A DNA stretch of 64,000 bases, taken from Bacillota bacterium (GTDB lineage: Bacteria > Bacillota > UBA4882 > UBA8346). Under the pieces are notes generated by a model. It made no database searches, had not been told where the DNA came from, and worked only from the letters and a program-made list of their open reading frames with translations. How positions within the stretch are numbered: position 1 is the stretch's first letter; the number at the start of each line of letters is the position of its first letter. The DNA lies in NCBI GenBank assembly GCA_023392595.1, contig JAEVYU010000005.1, positions 62,001 through 126,000 on the forward strand, given 5' to 3'. A program made the translations under genes and the position numbers. This document shows, in pieces, positions 43,419-52,255 of this stretch.

Positions 43419-43802
43419 CTATCTATGAGCTAGTTTATCAAGTTTGATGTTTAGCTCTCGCAATTGTTTTGAAAGATAATTGACAACTTTAAACCCGATT
43501 GAGGGGTCATGAATAACTAGTTGTTCCAAGTCCGCCGGCCTGAGGATAAATATTTCGGAGTCTTGGGTAACTTCGGCTGTTTCGGTGTGGAGCCATTGAT
43601 TAACCGCCGAAACCACCCCTAAAAAATCCCCGGCTCCGCACGTGCCGACAATAAGTTCGTTGGTGTTAAGCTTACGGCGAAGCAGAACCGATCCGTTTTG
43701 AATCATATAAAGCCTGGTGGCCGTGTCACCTTCGAGATAAATGAAGTTTCCTTTTTTAAAGGTATGCAAATAATTGTTGAGATTAAAAGTAGCTTCTTCC
43801 AT
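43419..43802 (-). CDS. Stand-alone cyclic-nucleotide-binding-domain protein
   Basis: Protein of 127 residues starting at the ATG behind AGAGGTCTGCCG (a longer frame to 43850 lacks a ribosome binding site). It holds one cNMP-binding domain (FKKGNFIYLEGDTATRLYMI, GTCGAGDFLGVVSAVN) and a helical tail, but no DNA-binding domain. It could act as a partner or antagonist of the adjacent Crp-type regulator. Ligand unknown. Confidence 0.8.
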   Translation of the reverse strand: MEEATFNLNNYLHTFKKGNFIYLEGDTATRLYMIQNGSVLLRRKLNTNELIVGTCGAGDFLGVVSAVNQWLHTETAEVTQDSEIFILRPADLEQLVIHDPSIGFKVVNYLSKQLRELNIKLDKLAHR

Positions 43803-44055
43803 CGGCAGACCTCTTTTCCCACAAATTAATTTTCTGTATCCTTGCGGCATCTATTTAGCTACTTTCCATAGAATTGCAAACACACAAAATAATCGCGAAG
43901 ACCATAACCTTTCTCCTGGTGTCTAACGGAGATCCTCTATCCATTACTATATAAAGTCAAGGAAGAAATGTCAACTAAGGTGCGGGAAAAGGGGCGACCG
44001 TCTTAAATTTTTATTACGGGTATTGAAAAAAGTCTTTGATGATGATATATTTTTA
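43803..44055. other. Divergent intergenic region
   Basis: Between the cNMP-binding protein gene (-) and the sensory hydrogenase operon (+). No gene recognised; minus-strand promoter expected here. Rex-type sites begin at its right edge. Confidence 0.5.
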
Positions 44056-44073
44056 TTGTGAAAACTGTTACAA
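44056..44073 (+). promoter_or_regulatory. Rex-type operator, imperfect (site 1 of 3)
   Basis: TTGTGAAAACTGTTACAA: left half matches the Rex consensus TTGTGAA exactly, right half partly. Confidence 0.5.
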
Positions 44074-44110
44074 ACTAAAAAGATGCGGAGTTTTATTTTT
44101 TTAGAACACT

Positions 44111-44128
44111 TTGTAACAAATTTCACGA
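44111..44128 (+). promoter_or_regulatory. Rex-type operator, imperfect (site 2 of 3)
   Basis: TTGTAACAAATTTCACGA: deviates from TTGTGAA-N4-TTCACAA at three positions. Lies 17 bp before site 3. Confidence 0.5.
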
Positions 44129-44144
44129 ATTTCATTTGAAAGAT

Positions 44145-44162
44145 TTGTGAAATAATTCACAA
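44145..44162 (+). promoter_or_regulatory. Rex operator, perfect (site 3 of 3)
   Basis: TTGTGAAATAATTCACAA is an exact match to the TTGTGAA-W4-TTCACAA Rex consensus of low-GC Firmicutes. It ends 3 bp before the ribosome binding site of the first gene, so bound Rex would block transcription until NADH rises. Confidence 0.85.
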
Positions 44163-44174
44163 AAAGGAGGGGCC

Positions 44175-44417
44175 ATGCATTCAATATCAGTATGCGTCGG
44201 AAGCTCTTGCCATTTAAAGGGCGCATATGAGATCATCAATGAATTTAAACATCTCATTGCTGAAAACTCACTTACCGAACAGATTGAATTGAAGGGGTGC
44301 TTCTGTCTGGGAGAGTGCCAGGCGGGAGTCAGCATGATGGTTGATGGCCAGATTTATACTTCCATGAATAAAGAGAAAACAGCTGAATTTTTTCAAAAGC
44401 ATTTTTTAGGGAACTAA
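44175..44417 (+). CDS. Thioredoxin-like [2Fe-2S] ferredoxin
   Basis: Protein of 80 residues, RBS AAAAGGAGG. Cysteine pattern CVGSSC (Cys7, Cys12) and CFCLGEC (C-x3-C) matches the thioredoxin-fold 2Fe-2S family (NuoE/HydC C-terminal domain type). It precedes the sensory hydrogenase and closely resembles the C-terminal domain of the HydA at 50067 and the small protein at 61765. Likely electron carrier or adaptor for the sensory hydrogenase. Confidence 0.88.
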   Translation: MHSISVCVGSSCHLKGAYEIINEFKHLIAENSLTEQIELKGCFCLGECQAGVSMMVDGQIYTSMNKEKTAEFFQKHFLGN

Positions 44418-44541
44418 CACGGAGGATGGGGAATTCTTCATCAATCTCAGCTGGATAAAGCATTCTTAATATATTGAAGTTGAAACAAACCCATCGATTC
44501 ATTCTCGGATTTATGAGTATGGTGTGAGAGTGGGGCTGTGA

Positions 44542-46266
44542 ATGGGACTCATTTCAACCGTACTGGCCAGCTGTAGAGACTGCTATAAATGCGTCCGCAG
44601 TTGTCCGGTGAAAGCGATTCGGGTTATTAACGGTCATGCCGAGGTGGTTGAGGAACGGTGTATTGGAGATGGGCGTTGTGTAAGAGTTTGTCCCCAGAAT
44701 GCTAAAAAAGTTGAAAGCAGTATTGAACGGGTGGAAAAGCTTCTCAGTTTCGGGGGTAAAGTCGGGATTAGCTTGGCGCCATCTTTTCCGGGAGCATTCC
44801 GGATGAATTCGCCGGGGCAAATTGTTACTGCTTTAAAAAAAGCGGGTTTTGATTACGTGGGGGAAACCGCCGAAGGCGCGGCTCTGGTGGCTGAAGAACA
44901 TCGTCGATTGGTAGCCGAGGCTAGGCCCGGAGAACCGTTCATAACCAGTTGTTGCCCGGTAATTGTGAATTTGCTTGAAATTTATTATCATGATATATTA
45001 CCGTATTTGGCGCCCATTGTTTCACCCATGGTGGCTCACGGCAAAATTTTAAAAAAGCGTTACGGACAGGGTACGAAAGTGGTTTTTGTGGGGCCCTGTA
45101 TCGCTAAAAAAGGAGAGCTGCGGGGGAATGCGGAAAACCCATCGATTGACGCAGTTCTGACATTTCAGGAATTAACCATGCTTCTCGTCCAAAAGAATAT
45201 TGATATCGATCAGTATGAAAGCAAGGAATTCGATGGGCCTACGGTTTTTCATTCGCGGACGTTCCCGTTACCGGGTGGACTGGCTAAATCAGCTGCATTA
45301 AGCACTGATTTATTGGCGAAAGGGATTGTTACGATTGATGGATTGGATGAAGTCATTGATTTTTTATCCAAATTTCATGAAGTGAAAAGTTCATTGCGTT
45401 TAATTGAGCTCTTGGCTTGCAAGGGAGGCTGTATCACCGGGCCGGAGATGACCAATATCTTGACGCAATTTGCTCGCCGCTATAGTGTGATTAAGTTTTC
45501 AGAACCTTCCTTGGGGGAAGGCTCTTGTTGCAATAAGGCAGATCCGGAAATAGACCTTTCCAATCATTACGGTTCCAGAAATATTTCTCGCGCTGGAGTT
45601 CCTGAGGAGCAAATCCGGGAAATTTTGGCCCGTACCGGAAAATCAACCCCGGCTGATGAACTCAATTGCGGGGCTTGCGGTTATAATTCATGCCGCGATA
45701 AGGCATTAGCGGTTGCTGCCGGTATGGCTGAAGTTGATATGTGTATACCGTATATGCGAGCTCGCGCCGAGTCCAAGGCTAATATTATCTGCCAAATGAC
45801 GCCCAATGCGATTATCGTGGTCGACAGCAGCTTGGAGATTGTAGAAATCAATCCGGCTGCCGAAAGTAAATTTAATTGTCGGCGTACTCAGACTGTGGGT
45901 CAACAATTGGCCGCAGTAATGGATCCCCGATATTTTGAAGAGGCTTTGCGTACCAAGAATTTGGTAACTGGTGAAGTAACGTTTCCAGATTGGAGTATGG
46001 TGGTCTGGCAAGCAATTTTTTATGTTGAAAAAAACGACATCTTGATCGGTATTTTTGTGGATATTACCCAAGAGAAGAAACAACGGGAACGGCTTTCCCG
46101 GATGACTGACGAAACTCTTGAAAAAGCTCAAGAAGTCATCAATAAACAAATGAAAGTGGCGCAAGAAATTGCAGGGCTATTAGGCGAAACCACCGCTGAG
46201 ACCAAAGTTCAATTAACCAAATTAATGAATCTCATTAGAAATGAGGAGCGAAAGGGGGATTTGTGA
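44542..46266 (+). CDS. Sensory-type [FeFe]-hydrogenase with PAS domain (HydS-like)
   Basis: Protein of 574 residues. N-terminal two [4Fe-4S] motifs (CRDCYKCVRSCP and RCIGDGRCVRVCP); H-cluster domain with TSCCP (about 134), GPCIAKKGE (about 185) and LLACKGGCITG (about 290); an extra Fe-S motif CGACGYNSC (about 376); a PAS domain (about 413-515) and a C-terminal coiled coil. The modified H-cluster motifs and PAS domain mark the sensory group rather than a catalytic bulk hydrogenase. It has no kinase domain; the following PP2C phosphatase gene is probably its output. Resembles the Thermoanaerobacterium hfs-type arrangement. Confidence 0.88.
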   Translation: MGLISTVLASCRDCYKCVRSCPVKAIRVINGHAEVVEERCIGDGRCVRVCPQNAKKVESSIERVEKLLSFGGKVGISLAPSFPGAFRMNSPGQIVTALKKAGFDYVGETAEGAALVAEEHRRLVAEARPGEPFITSCCPVIVNLLEIYYHDILPYLAPIVSPMVAHGKILKKRYGQGTKVVFVGPCIAKKGELRGNAENPSIDAVLTFQELTMLLVQKNIDIDQYESKEFDGPTVFHSRTFPLPGGLAKSAALSTDLLAKGIVTIDGLDEVIDFLSKFHEVKSSLRLIELLACKGGCITGPEMTNILTQFARRYSVIKFSEPSLGEGSCCNKADPEIDLSNHYGSRNISRAGVPEEQIREILARTGKSTPADELNCGACGYNSCRDKALAVAAGMAEVDMCIPYMRARAESKANIICQMTPNAIIVVDSSLEIVEINPAAESKFNCRRTQTVGQQLAAVMDPRYFEEALRTKNLVTGEVTFPDWSMVVWQAIFYVEKNDILIGIFVDITQEKKQRERLSRMTDETLEKAQEVINKQMKVAQEIAGLLGETTAETKVQLTKLMNLIRNEERKGDL

Positions 46267-47411
46267 TGTTTATTGATACCGGATGGGCAAGTCTCCCTAA
46301 ATTCGGCGAAGAATTATGCGGTGATAATGTTGAAGTTGTCAAGACTGGCGATTCAGTGGTCGCAGTCCTGGCCGACGGTCTTGGCAGCGGCGTTAAGGCT
46401 AACATTTTATCTAAAATGACAGTTAAAATTATTGCAACGATGCTTGAGAAAGGCGCCAGTTTGGAAGAGGTGGTGGATACCGTTGGCAACACTTTACCGA
46501 TTTGCCAAAAAAGGATGCTCGCTTATTCTACTTTTACGATTATTCAGGCAAAGCAGAACGGTGAGATTTATATTGTTGAATTTGACAATCCATCCACTTT
46601 TTTTATCCACGGAGGGCGGATCGCAGCTGTACCTTTTCGGGAGACGGAGGTGCTTGGTAAAAAGATCAAGGAATCCCGTTTTCAGGCGGCGCTTGGGGAT
46701 ATTTTGGTGGCGGTATCCGACGGAATTATCCATGCGGGGATTGGCGGGGTGCTCAACTTGGGTTGGCAATGGGAAAATGTGGCTGATTATTTGCAAAGAA
46801 TGCCTCAACCTGTAGTGAATGCCAAAAATATGTCGAAAAGACTGCTTTCGGTCAGTGAGGAACTGTATGCCGGTCATCCCGGGGATGATGCTACGGTTAT
46901 GGTTTTGCAGGTCAGGGAACCCAGGACGGTTACCATTGCGGTAGGACCACCTAAAGAAAAGGCGGATGACAGAATCCTAATTGAAAAGTTGCAAGCCGGG
47001 AACGGCAAGAAAGTAATTTGCGGAGGAACAACCGGCACGATTGTAGCCCGTTTTTTAGAACATGAAATTTCCGTTGACATCCGTGAAATGGATCCCGAGG
47101 TACCACCCGTAGGAGTCTTACCGGGTATCGATTTAGTGACTGAAGGGATTATTACCTTAAGTAAGACCTTGGAGTATTTAAAACAGAGCTATCTTTTAGA
47201 GGATGTGCCTGCCAAACACAATGGGGCGGCGGATTTAACCAGAATATTACTGCAAAGCGATGAAATCCGTTTTTTGGTGGGGCGGGCCATTAATCCGGCT
47301 CATCAGAACCCCGATTTGCCGTTAAATTTAAGCCTTAAGCTGCAGGTGGTCACCGAAATCTCCAATATACTCACCAACATTGGCAAACAGGTGACTGTTG
47401 AATATTTCTAA
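46266..47411 (+). CDS. SpoIIE/PP2C-type serine phosphatase
   Basis: Protein of 381 residues whose ATG overlaps the hydrogenase stop (TGATG), RBS AAAGGGGG. N-terminal SpoIIE-like phosphatase domain (about 1-215) with VLADGLGSGVKAN, GDILVAVSDGI and GHPGDDATVMV holding the metal-binding aspartates. The C-terminal 160 residues (from VTIAVGPPKEKADD) form a separate domain often seen with hydrogenase operons. Translational coupling to the sensory hydrogenase indicates an H2 or redox-responsive dephosphorylation pathway; the target protein is unknown. Confidence 0.88.
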   Translation: MFIDTGWASLPKFGEELCGDNVEVVKTGDSVVAVLADGLGSGVKANILSKMTVKIIATMLEKGASLEEVVDTVGNTLPICQKRMLAYSTFTIIQAKQNGEIYIVEFDNPSTFFIHGGRIAAVPFRETEVLGKKIKESRFQAALGDILVAVSDGIIHAGIGGVLNLGWQWENVADYLQRMPQPVVNAKNMSKRLLSVSEELYAGHPGDDATVMVLQVREPRTVTIAVGPPKEKADDRILIEKLQAGNGKKVICGGTTGTIVARFLEHEISVDIREMDPEVPPVGVLPGIDLVTEGIITLSKTLEYLKQSYLLEDVPAKHNGAADLTRILLQSDEIRFLVGRAINPAHQNPDLPLNLSLKLQVVTEISNILTNIGKQVTVEYF

Positions 47412-47525
47412 GGGTGACAATGAATTTTTGGAATATCCCGGATAAATCTTTTGTAACAGTTCTTTTTTAGGCGGATTGGAGTTAACTTTCAGTGATTGAA
47501 GTCGGTTTTTTTATAAGGTGATTGT

Positions 47526-47578
47526 CTCAACTACAGGGATTCAAACCCTCGGCTTTAGCTGGTGGTGGTTGAGTTTTT
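47526..47578 (+). terminator. Hairpin with T run; also resembles an IS200/IS605-type end
   Basis: CTCAAC (47526-47531) and GTTGAG (47568-47573) close a larger hairpin followed by TTTTT; the inside CCTCGGCTTTAGCTGGTGG is like the subterminal hairpins of IS200/IS605 elements. It lies after the phosphatase gene and probably ends that operon. No transposase gene is present. Confidence 0.5.
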
Positions 47579-47614
47579 CGATACCAGTCTGCATCGCCTA
47601 AATTAGAACGATTA

Positions 47615-47631
47615 CAATTTAATATAAATTG
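47615..47631 (+). promoter_or_regulatory. Palindrome upstream of the first hydC gene
   Basis: CAATTTA-ATA-TAAATTG is a perfect 7-3-7 inverted repeat 30 bp before the hydC start. It is not a Rex match. Could be an operator or simply an AT-rich promoter. Confidence 0.4.
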
Positions 47632-47660
47632 CATTTCTACAAATGGAAGGGGAATGTTAA

Positions 47661-48188
47661 ATGGCAGCAGTTGAAGCAGTAAAAAAAGAAGGGGATGCAA
47701 TGGTGCCGCGGCGTAAATTTGATAGAGTCAACGAGATTATTGCCCGGCATGGTAAATTGCAATCGGCGCTAATCCCTATCCTTCAGGAGGTGCAGGATGA
47801 ATACCGTTATCTCCCTGAAGAGATATTGACTTATATTGCGACCGTGATGGATTTATCTCCCGCTACCGTATTTGGCGTGGCCACCTTTTACGCCCAGTTT
47901 TCTCTAGAAGCGAAGGGGAAATATGTCGTTAAGATCTGTGACGGGACAGCCTGTCATGTCCGAGGGTCTGAATCAGTTAAAAATGCACTCCGAAAGCGTT
48001 TTGCGCTTGCAAATGACGAAAAAACCACTTCGGATATGCGCTTCACTCTGGAAACCGTATCATGTTTGGGGGCTTGCGGCTTGGCCCCAGTTGTGATGAT
48101 CAATGACCAGATATACGGTCAGATGACTCCGGATGCCATCAATATCATCATCGATAAGATTCTAGAGGAAGAAGGTGTTAAGGCATGA
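47661..48188 (+). CDS. hydC: Bifurcating [FeFe]-hydrogenase subunit HydC (NuoE-like), set 1
   Basis: Thioredoxin-like 2Fe-2S subunit of 175 residues; RBS GGAAGGGGA. Helical N-terminus (LIPILQEVQDEYRYLPEEIL) then the cluster ligands CDGTACHVRG and CLGACGLAPV. With HydB and HydA it forms the soluble trimer that couples ferredoxin and NADH oxidation to H2 evolution, or the reverse. Overlaps hydB by 4 nt. Confidence 0.93.
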   Translation: MAAVEAVKKEGDAMVPRRKFDRVNEIIARHGKLQSALIPILQEVQDEYRYLPEEILTYIATVMDLSPATVFGVATFYAQFSLEAKGKYVVKICDGTACHVRGSESVKNALRKRFALANDEKTTSDMRFTLETVSCLGACGLAPVVMINDQIYGQMTPDAINIIIDKILEEEGVKA

Positions 48189-50062
48189 TAGAATCCAAAA
48201 AGGAATTGGAGGCTCTGCGGGAAAAGTGGAGCAAAGGATATGAAAATGAAAAATGCCGGATCTTAATCTGTGCCGGCACGGGTTGTGTTGCCAATGGCTC
48301 GTTGAAAGTTTATGAAGCTCTAAAAAAGAGTGTTGAAGCCAAAGGTAATTTCGTGTCTGTGGAGATGATGCTGGAAGACGGATGTTCGGGTACTACGGTA
48401 GTTACCAGTGGTTGCCATGGTTTTTGCGAAAAGGGACCGCTCGTAAGAATTGAACCTTCCGGTGTTCTTTATACCAAAGTGAAGGAAGAAGATGTGCCTG
48501 AGATCATCGAAGCATTGTCTTCCGGTAAATCTGTTGAGCGGTTGCTGTATCATGATCCGGCAAGCGGAGAGGCTTTTGCGGAAGAAATGAGTATTCCGTT
48601 TTATAAGCACCAAAACCGTAATACCCTAGAACATTGTGGCGCTATCGATCCCGAGGAGATCCGGGAGTATATTGCGAAAGACGGTTATGTTGCTCTTGCT
48701 AAGGTACTAACGGAGATGAAGCCGGAAGAAGTTTGTCAGGAAATGATTCGCTCCGGTCTGCGTGGCCGAGGCGGCGGAGGGTTCCCAACCGGTCGAAAAT
48801 GGGATTTGACGCGTATTGCAACAGGAACTAAAAAATATGTCATTTGTAACGGTGATGAAGGGGATCCCGGCGCATTCATGGATCGTAGTGTTATGGAGGG
48901 TGATCCTTTTAAGGTAATTGAGGGAATGGCGATTGCCGCTTTTTCAGTTGGAGCAGACGAAGGTTACATTTATGTGCGGGCCGAGTACCCCCTGGCAGTG
49001 CAACGACTGAGACTGGCTGTTGAATCAGCACGTGAAAACGGGCTTTTAGGTCAGAATATCTTGGGAACGGGCTTCAACTTTGACCTTCATATTAAAGAAG
49101 GAGCAGGCGCATTTGTTTGTGGTGAAGAAACCGCTTTAATGGCATCCATTGAGGGTCAAAGAGGAATGCCTCGCCCGAAGCCACCGTTTCCGGCTAATGC
49201 AGGTCTCTGGGGCAAACCAACCTTGATCAATAATGTGGAGACTTATGCTAATGTACCACCGATTATGAGCAAAGGAGCCGGTTGGTTCTTAAGCTTCGGA
49301 ACCGAGAAAAGTCCGGGAACCAAAACTTTCGCTTTAACCGGTAAGGTTGCCAATACGGGGCTTATCGAAGTACCGTTGGGTATCACTTTACGGGAGATTG
49401 TATTTACAATTGGTGGCGGTATTCGAAACGGCAAGAAATTTAAAGCAGTCCAGATCGGTGGACCGTCCGGAGGATATCTTACCGAACAGCATTTAGATAT
49501 GAAACTGGATTTTGACTCCTTAAGTTCAATTGGGGCCATGGTGGGTTCCGGCGGATTGGTGGTCATGGACGAAGACAACTGTATGGTGGAAATGGCGCGC
49601 TTCTTCATGAACTTTATCCAGAATGAGTCCTGTGGTAAATGTGTTCCCTGCCGTGAGGGCACCAAACGTTTGCTTGAAATTTTGGAACGGGCTGTCAATG
49701 CTGAAGGAAAAATGGAAGATATCGATACGCTGGAAGATTTGGCACAGGTGATCAAGGACGCTTCTTTGTGCGGCTTGGGGAAGACAGCGCCAAATCCGGT
49801 ATTGTCGATGCTGAAATATTTCAAAGATGAGTTTATCGCTCATGTAAGGGATAAGAAATGTCCGACGAAGGAATGTAAAGCTTTCGCCGGTTATAGTATC
49901 GATCCGCAGCTTTGTAAGGGATGTAGTAAATGCAGCAAGGTATGCCCCGTTAAGGCTATCAGTGGAGAGATCAAGAAACCGTTTGTAATCGATAGTGAAA
50001 AATGCATTAAATGCGGCGCTTGTATGAATACTTGCCCATTTAAAGCTATCAAGGAGGGGTAA
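48185..50062 (+). CDS. hydB: Bifurcating [FeFe]-hydrogenase subunit HydB (NuoF-like), set 1
   Basis: Flavoprotein of 625 residues. N-terminal thioredoxin-like 2Fe-2S domain (CAGTGCVANGS ... CHGFC), NADH/FMN-binding region (GRGGGGFPTGRKW, CNGDEGDPGAFMDRS), the [4Fe-4S] motif CGKCVPCREGT (about 483), and two C-terminal ferredoxin clusters (CKGCSKCSKVCP, CIKCGACMNTCP). It is the site of NAD(H) reaction and electron bifurcation. Same length as the paralogue at 58184. Confidence 0.95.
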   Translation: MIESKKELEALREKWSKGYENEKCRILICAGTGCVANGSLKVYEALKKSVEAKGNFVSVEMMLEDGCSGTTVVTSGCHGFCEKGPLVRIEPSGVLYTKVKEEDVPEIIEALSSGKSVERLLYHDPASGEAFAEEMSIPFYKHQNRNTLEHCGAIDPEEIREYIAKDGYVALAKVLTEMKPEEVCQEMIRSGLRGRGGGGFPTGRKWDLTRIATGTKKYVICNGDEGDPGAFMDRSVMEGDPFKVIEGMAIAAFSVGADEGYIYVRAEYPLAVQRLRLAVESARENGLLGQNILGTGFNFDLHIKEGAGAFVCGEETALMASIEGQRGMPRPKPPFPANAGLWGKPTLINNVETYANVPPIMSKGAGWFLSFGTEKSPGTKTFALTGKVANTGLIEVPLGITLREIVFTIGGGIRNGKKFKAVQIGGPSGGYLTEQHLDMKLDFDSLSSIGAMVGSGGLVVMDEDNCMVEMARFFMNFIQNESCGKCVPCREGTKRLLEILERAVNAEGKMEDIDTLEDLAQVIKDASLCGLGKTAPNPVLSMLKYFKDEFIAHVRDKKCPTKECKAFAGYSIDPQLCKGCSKCSKVCPVKAISGEIKKPFVIDSEKCIKCGACMNTCPFKAIKEG

Positions 50063-50066
50063 GGAT

Positions 50067-52073
50067 ATGGATACTGTAATTATCGATAATCAAGTCGTAG
50101 AGATTAACGGCGCCAAAACTCTATTGGAACTAATCCGGAAAGCCGGGATTGACGTTCCAACATTTTGTTACAATTCTGAGCTAAGCATTTACGGTGCTTG
50201 CCGGATGTGTGTAGTAGAACAAGAAGGTCGGGGTGTTATGGCCTCATGTTCTACTCCTCCGGTACCCGGAATGAAAATTTTCACCAATAGCCCGCGGGTT
50301 CAACGGATTCGCCGGACTGTCCTTGAATTATTATTGGCCAATCATGACCGGGATTGTACTACCTGTGAAAAGAACGGTCATTGTAAATTACAGGAGTTGG
50401 CCAACCGTTACGGAGTTCGGAAGGTTCGTTTTGGAGAGCGCGATATTAAATTGCCAATTGATGATGCCGGGACTTCTATTGTTCGAAATCCTAATAAGTG
50501 CATTCTTTGCGGTGATTGTGTCCGGACTTGTTCTGAAGTCCAAGGCATTGGGATTTTGGACTTTACCAACCGTGGTTCAAAAGTCCAGGTTACACCCGCA
50601 TTTGGCAAATCCATATCCGAGGTGGAGTGCGTCAATTGTGGCCAGTGCAGCGCAGTCTGCCCTACAGGCGCCCTCACCATTAAGTCTGAAGTCGATAAAG
50701 CCTGGGAGGCCATCAATCAAAAAGAGAAATTGGTTGTAGTCCAAGTGGCGCCAGCTGTCCGGGTTGCGCTCGGTGAAGAATTCGGTTTGCCGGCTGGTGA
50801 AATCGTTACCGGTAAAATGGTTGCTGCTTTGAAACGATTGGGTTTTGATAAGGTATTTGATACCGCCATTGCAGCAGACTTAACGATTATGGAGGAAGCA
50901 ACTGAGTTTCTGGAACGGTTTAAAAAAGGAGACCGGTTACCGCAATTCACATCTTGTTGCCCGGCCTGGGTAAAATACGCTGAGCATAATGAGCCGGGGT
51001 ACTTGGATAACTTGTCATCTTGCCGTTCGCCGCAACAAATGTTCGGTTCCATGGTAAAACGTTATTGGGCGAAAGAACTTGGTAAAGAGGCCAAAGACAT
51101 TTTTGTTGTTTCAATTATGCCTTGTACGGCAAAGAAATTTGAGCGTACCAGGCCGGAATTGAGTACCGATGGTGTTCCTGACGTAGATTTGGTTCTTACA
51201 ACTCAGGAACTTGCGCAAATGATTCGTGAATCCGGTTTGGTATTTGATAATATTGAAACCGAAGCGTTTGATACCCCATTTGGGTTTGGCACCGGGGCCG
51301 GAGTTATCTTCGGGGCATCCGGTGGTGTAGCGGAAGCTTCACTTCGTGCCGCTTATGAGGCACTGACCGGCGAAGAACTGGAACAGGTCAATTTTGAAGC
51401 GGTTCGTGGATTTAAAGGCCTCAAGGAATTCAGTGTAATGATCAAAGGCAATGAGATTAAAGTCGCAGTTGTTCAGGGCTTGGCCAATGCCAAGAATCTG
51501 TTAACCAAAATTAAATCGGGAGAAGCAAAATATGATTTGATAGAAGTGATGGCTTGCCCCGGTGGGTGTATCGGGGGAGCCGGACAACCGATTGCGGCAA
51601 CCACTGATATCAAAAAGGCGAGGGCGAAAGGGATTTATAATGCCGATAAACTTTCCCAACTTCGGAAATCTCAGGATAATCCGGTAGTGGCTAAGTTCTA
51701 TGATAAATGGCTTAAAAAACCCAACAGCGAAGAAGCGCATCATAGCTTGCATACTCATTATGCCAATCGTGCCAGAATTACCGGTGAAGATATCGAAATT
51801 TTGAAGAGTGAACAAAACAACAAAATGGATATCGCAGTTTGTGTAGGTACTTGTTGTTACCTGAACGGTTCTTATGATACCCTTAAAGAGTTCACTCGTC
51901 AGGCCGATGAAGCCGGAGTCAAAGATAAAGTCAATCTTCATGCCACATTTTGTTTGGAAAGTTGTAAGCAAAGCCCATCCATCCGGATTAATGAAGAAGT
52001 GATTGATGGAGTTTCGGCTGACAAAGTCTCTAAAGTTTTTAAAGACAAGGTATTGAATAAGTTAGGGAAATAA
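50067..52073 (+). CDS. hydA: [FeFe]-hydrogenase catalytic subunit HydA with C-terminal 2Fe-2S domain, set 1
   Basis: Catalytic subunit of 668 residues. N-terminal 2Fe-2S (CYNSELSIYGACRMC), His/Cys cluster HDRDCTTCEKNGHC, two [4Fe-4S] motifs (CILCGDCVRTC, CVNCGQCSAVC), then the H-cluster motifs TSCCPAW (about 295), MPCTAKKFE (about 352) and EVMACPGGCIGGAGQP (about 493). Residues from about 587 form a fused thioredoxin-like 2Fe-2S domain (CVGTCC, CLESC) which the second HydA lacks and which occurs there as a separate small protein. Proton reduction or H2 oxidation in the cytoplasm. Confidence 0.95.
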   Translation: MDTVIIDNQVVEINGAKTLLELIRKAGIDVPTFCYNSELSIYGACRMCVVEQEGRGVMASCSTPPVPGMKIFTNSPRVQRIRRTVLELLLANHDRDCTTCEKNGHCKLQELANRYGVRKVRFGERDIKLPIDDAGTSIVRNPNKCILCGDCVRTCSEVQGIGILDFTNRGSKVQVTPAFGKSISEVECVNCGQCSAVCPTGALTIKSEVDKAWEAINQKEKLVVVQVAPAVRVALGEEFGLPAGEIVTGKMVAALKRLGFDKVFDTAIAADLTIMEEATEFLERFKKGDRLPQFTSCCPAWVKYAEHNEPGYLDNLSSCRSPQQMFGSMVKRYWAKELGKEAKDIFVVSIMPCTAKKFERTRPELSTDGVPDVDLVLTTQELAQMIRESGLVFDNIETEAFDTPFGFGTGAGVIFGASGGVAEASLRAAYEALTGEELEQVNFEAVRGFKGLKEFSVMIKGNEIKVAVVQGLANAKNLLTKIKSGEAKYDLIEVMACPGGCIGGAGQPIAATTDIKKARAKGIYNADKLSQLRKSQDNPVVAKFYDKWLKKPNSEEAHHSLHTHYANRARITGEDIEILKSEQNNKMDIAVCVGTCCYLNGSYDTLKEFTRQADEAGVKDKVNLHATFCLESCKQSPSIRINEEVIDGVSADKVSKVFKDKVLNKLGK

Positions 52074-52097
52074 ATAGCTAGCTAAGGAGTCAGAATT

Positions 52098-52228
52098 AGA
52101 AACCAGAAGTCGGGAAACGGGGACCGGTTTGGAGATAGCCAGCACGATGTCTGAATTATACCGAAGGTGTAGCAGATTGCGATGGATATTTCCGAATACG
52201 ATTCCTGGTTTCCGGCTTTTGGTTTTTT
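52098..52228 (+). terminator. Long imperfect inverted repeat after hydA
   Basis: AGAAACCAGAAGTCGGGAAAC (first 20 bases from 52098) is complementary with few mismatches to the right arm ending GGCTTTTGGTTTTTT at 52228. The T run follows the right arm. Probably the hyd operon terminator, though the large loop (about 85 nt) is atypical and it may be a repeat element. Confidence 0.5.
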
Positions 52229-52255
52229 ACTTTGTCAAAAAAGCGGGTGATCGTT

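Noticed and set aside
47536..47552. tRNA T-loop-like GGGATTCAAACCC
   Set aside because: No acceptor, D or anticodon arms around it; better explained as an IS605-like or terminator hairpin.
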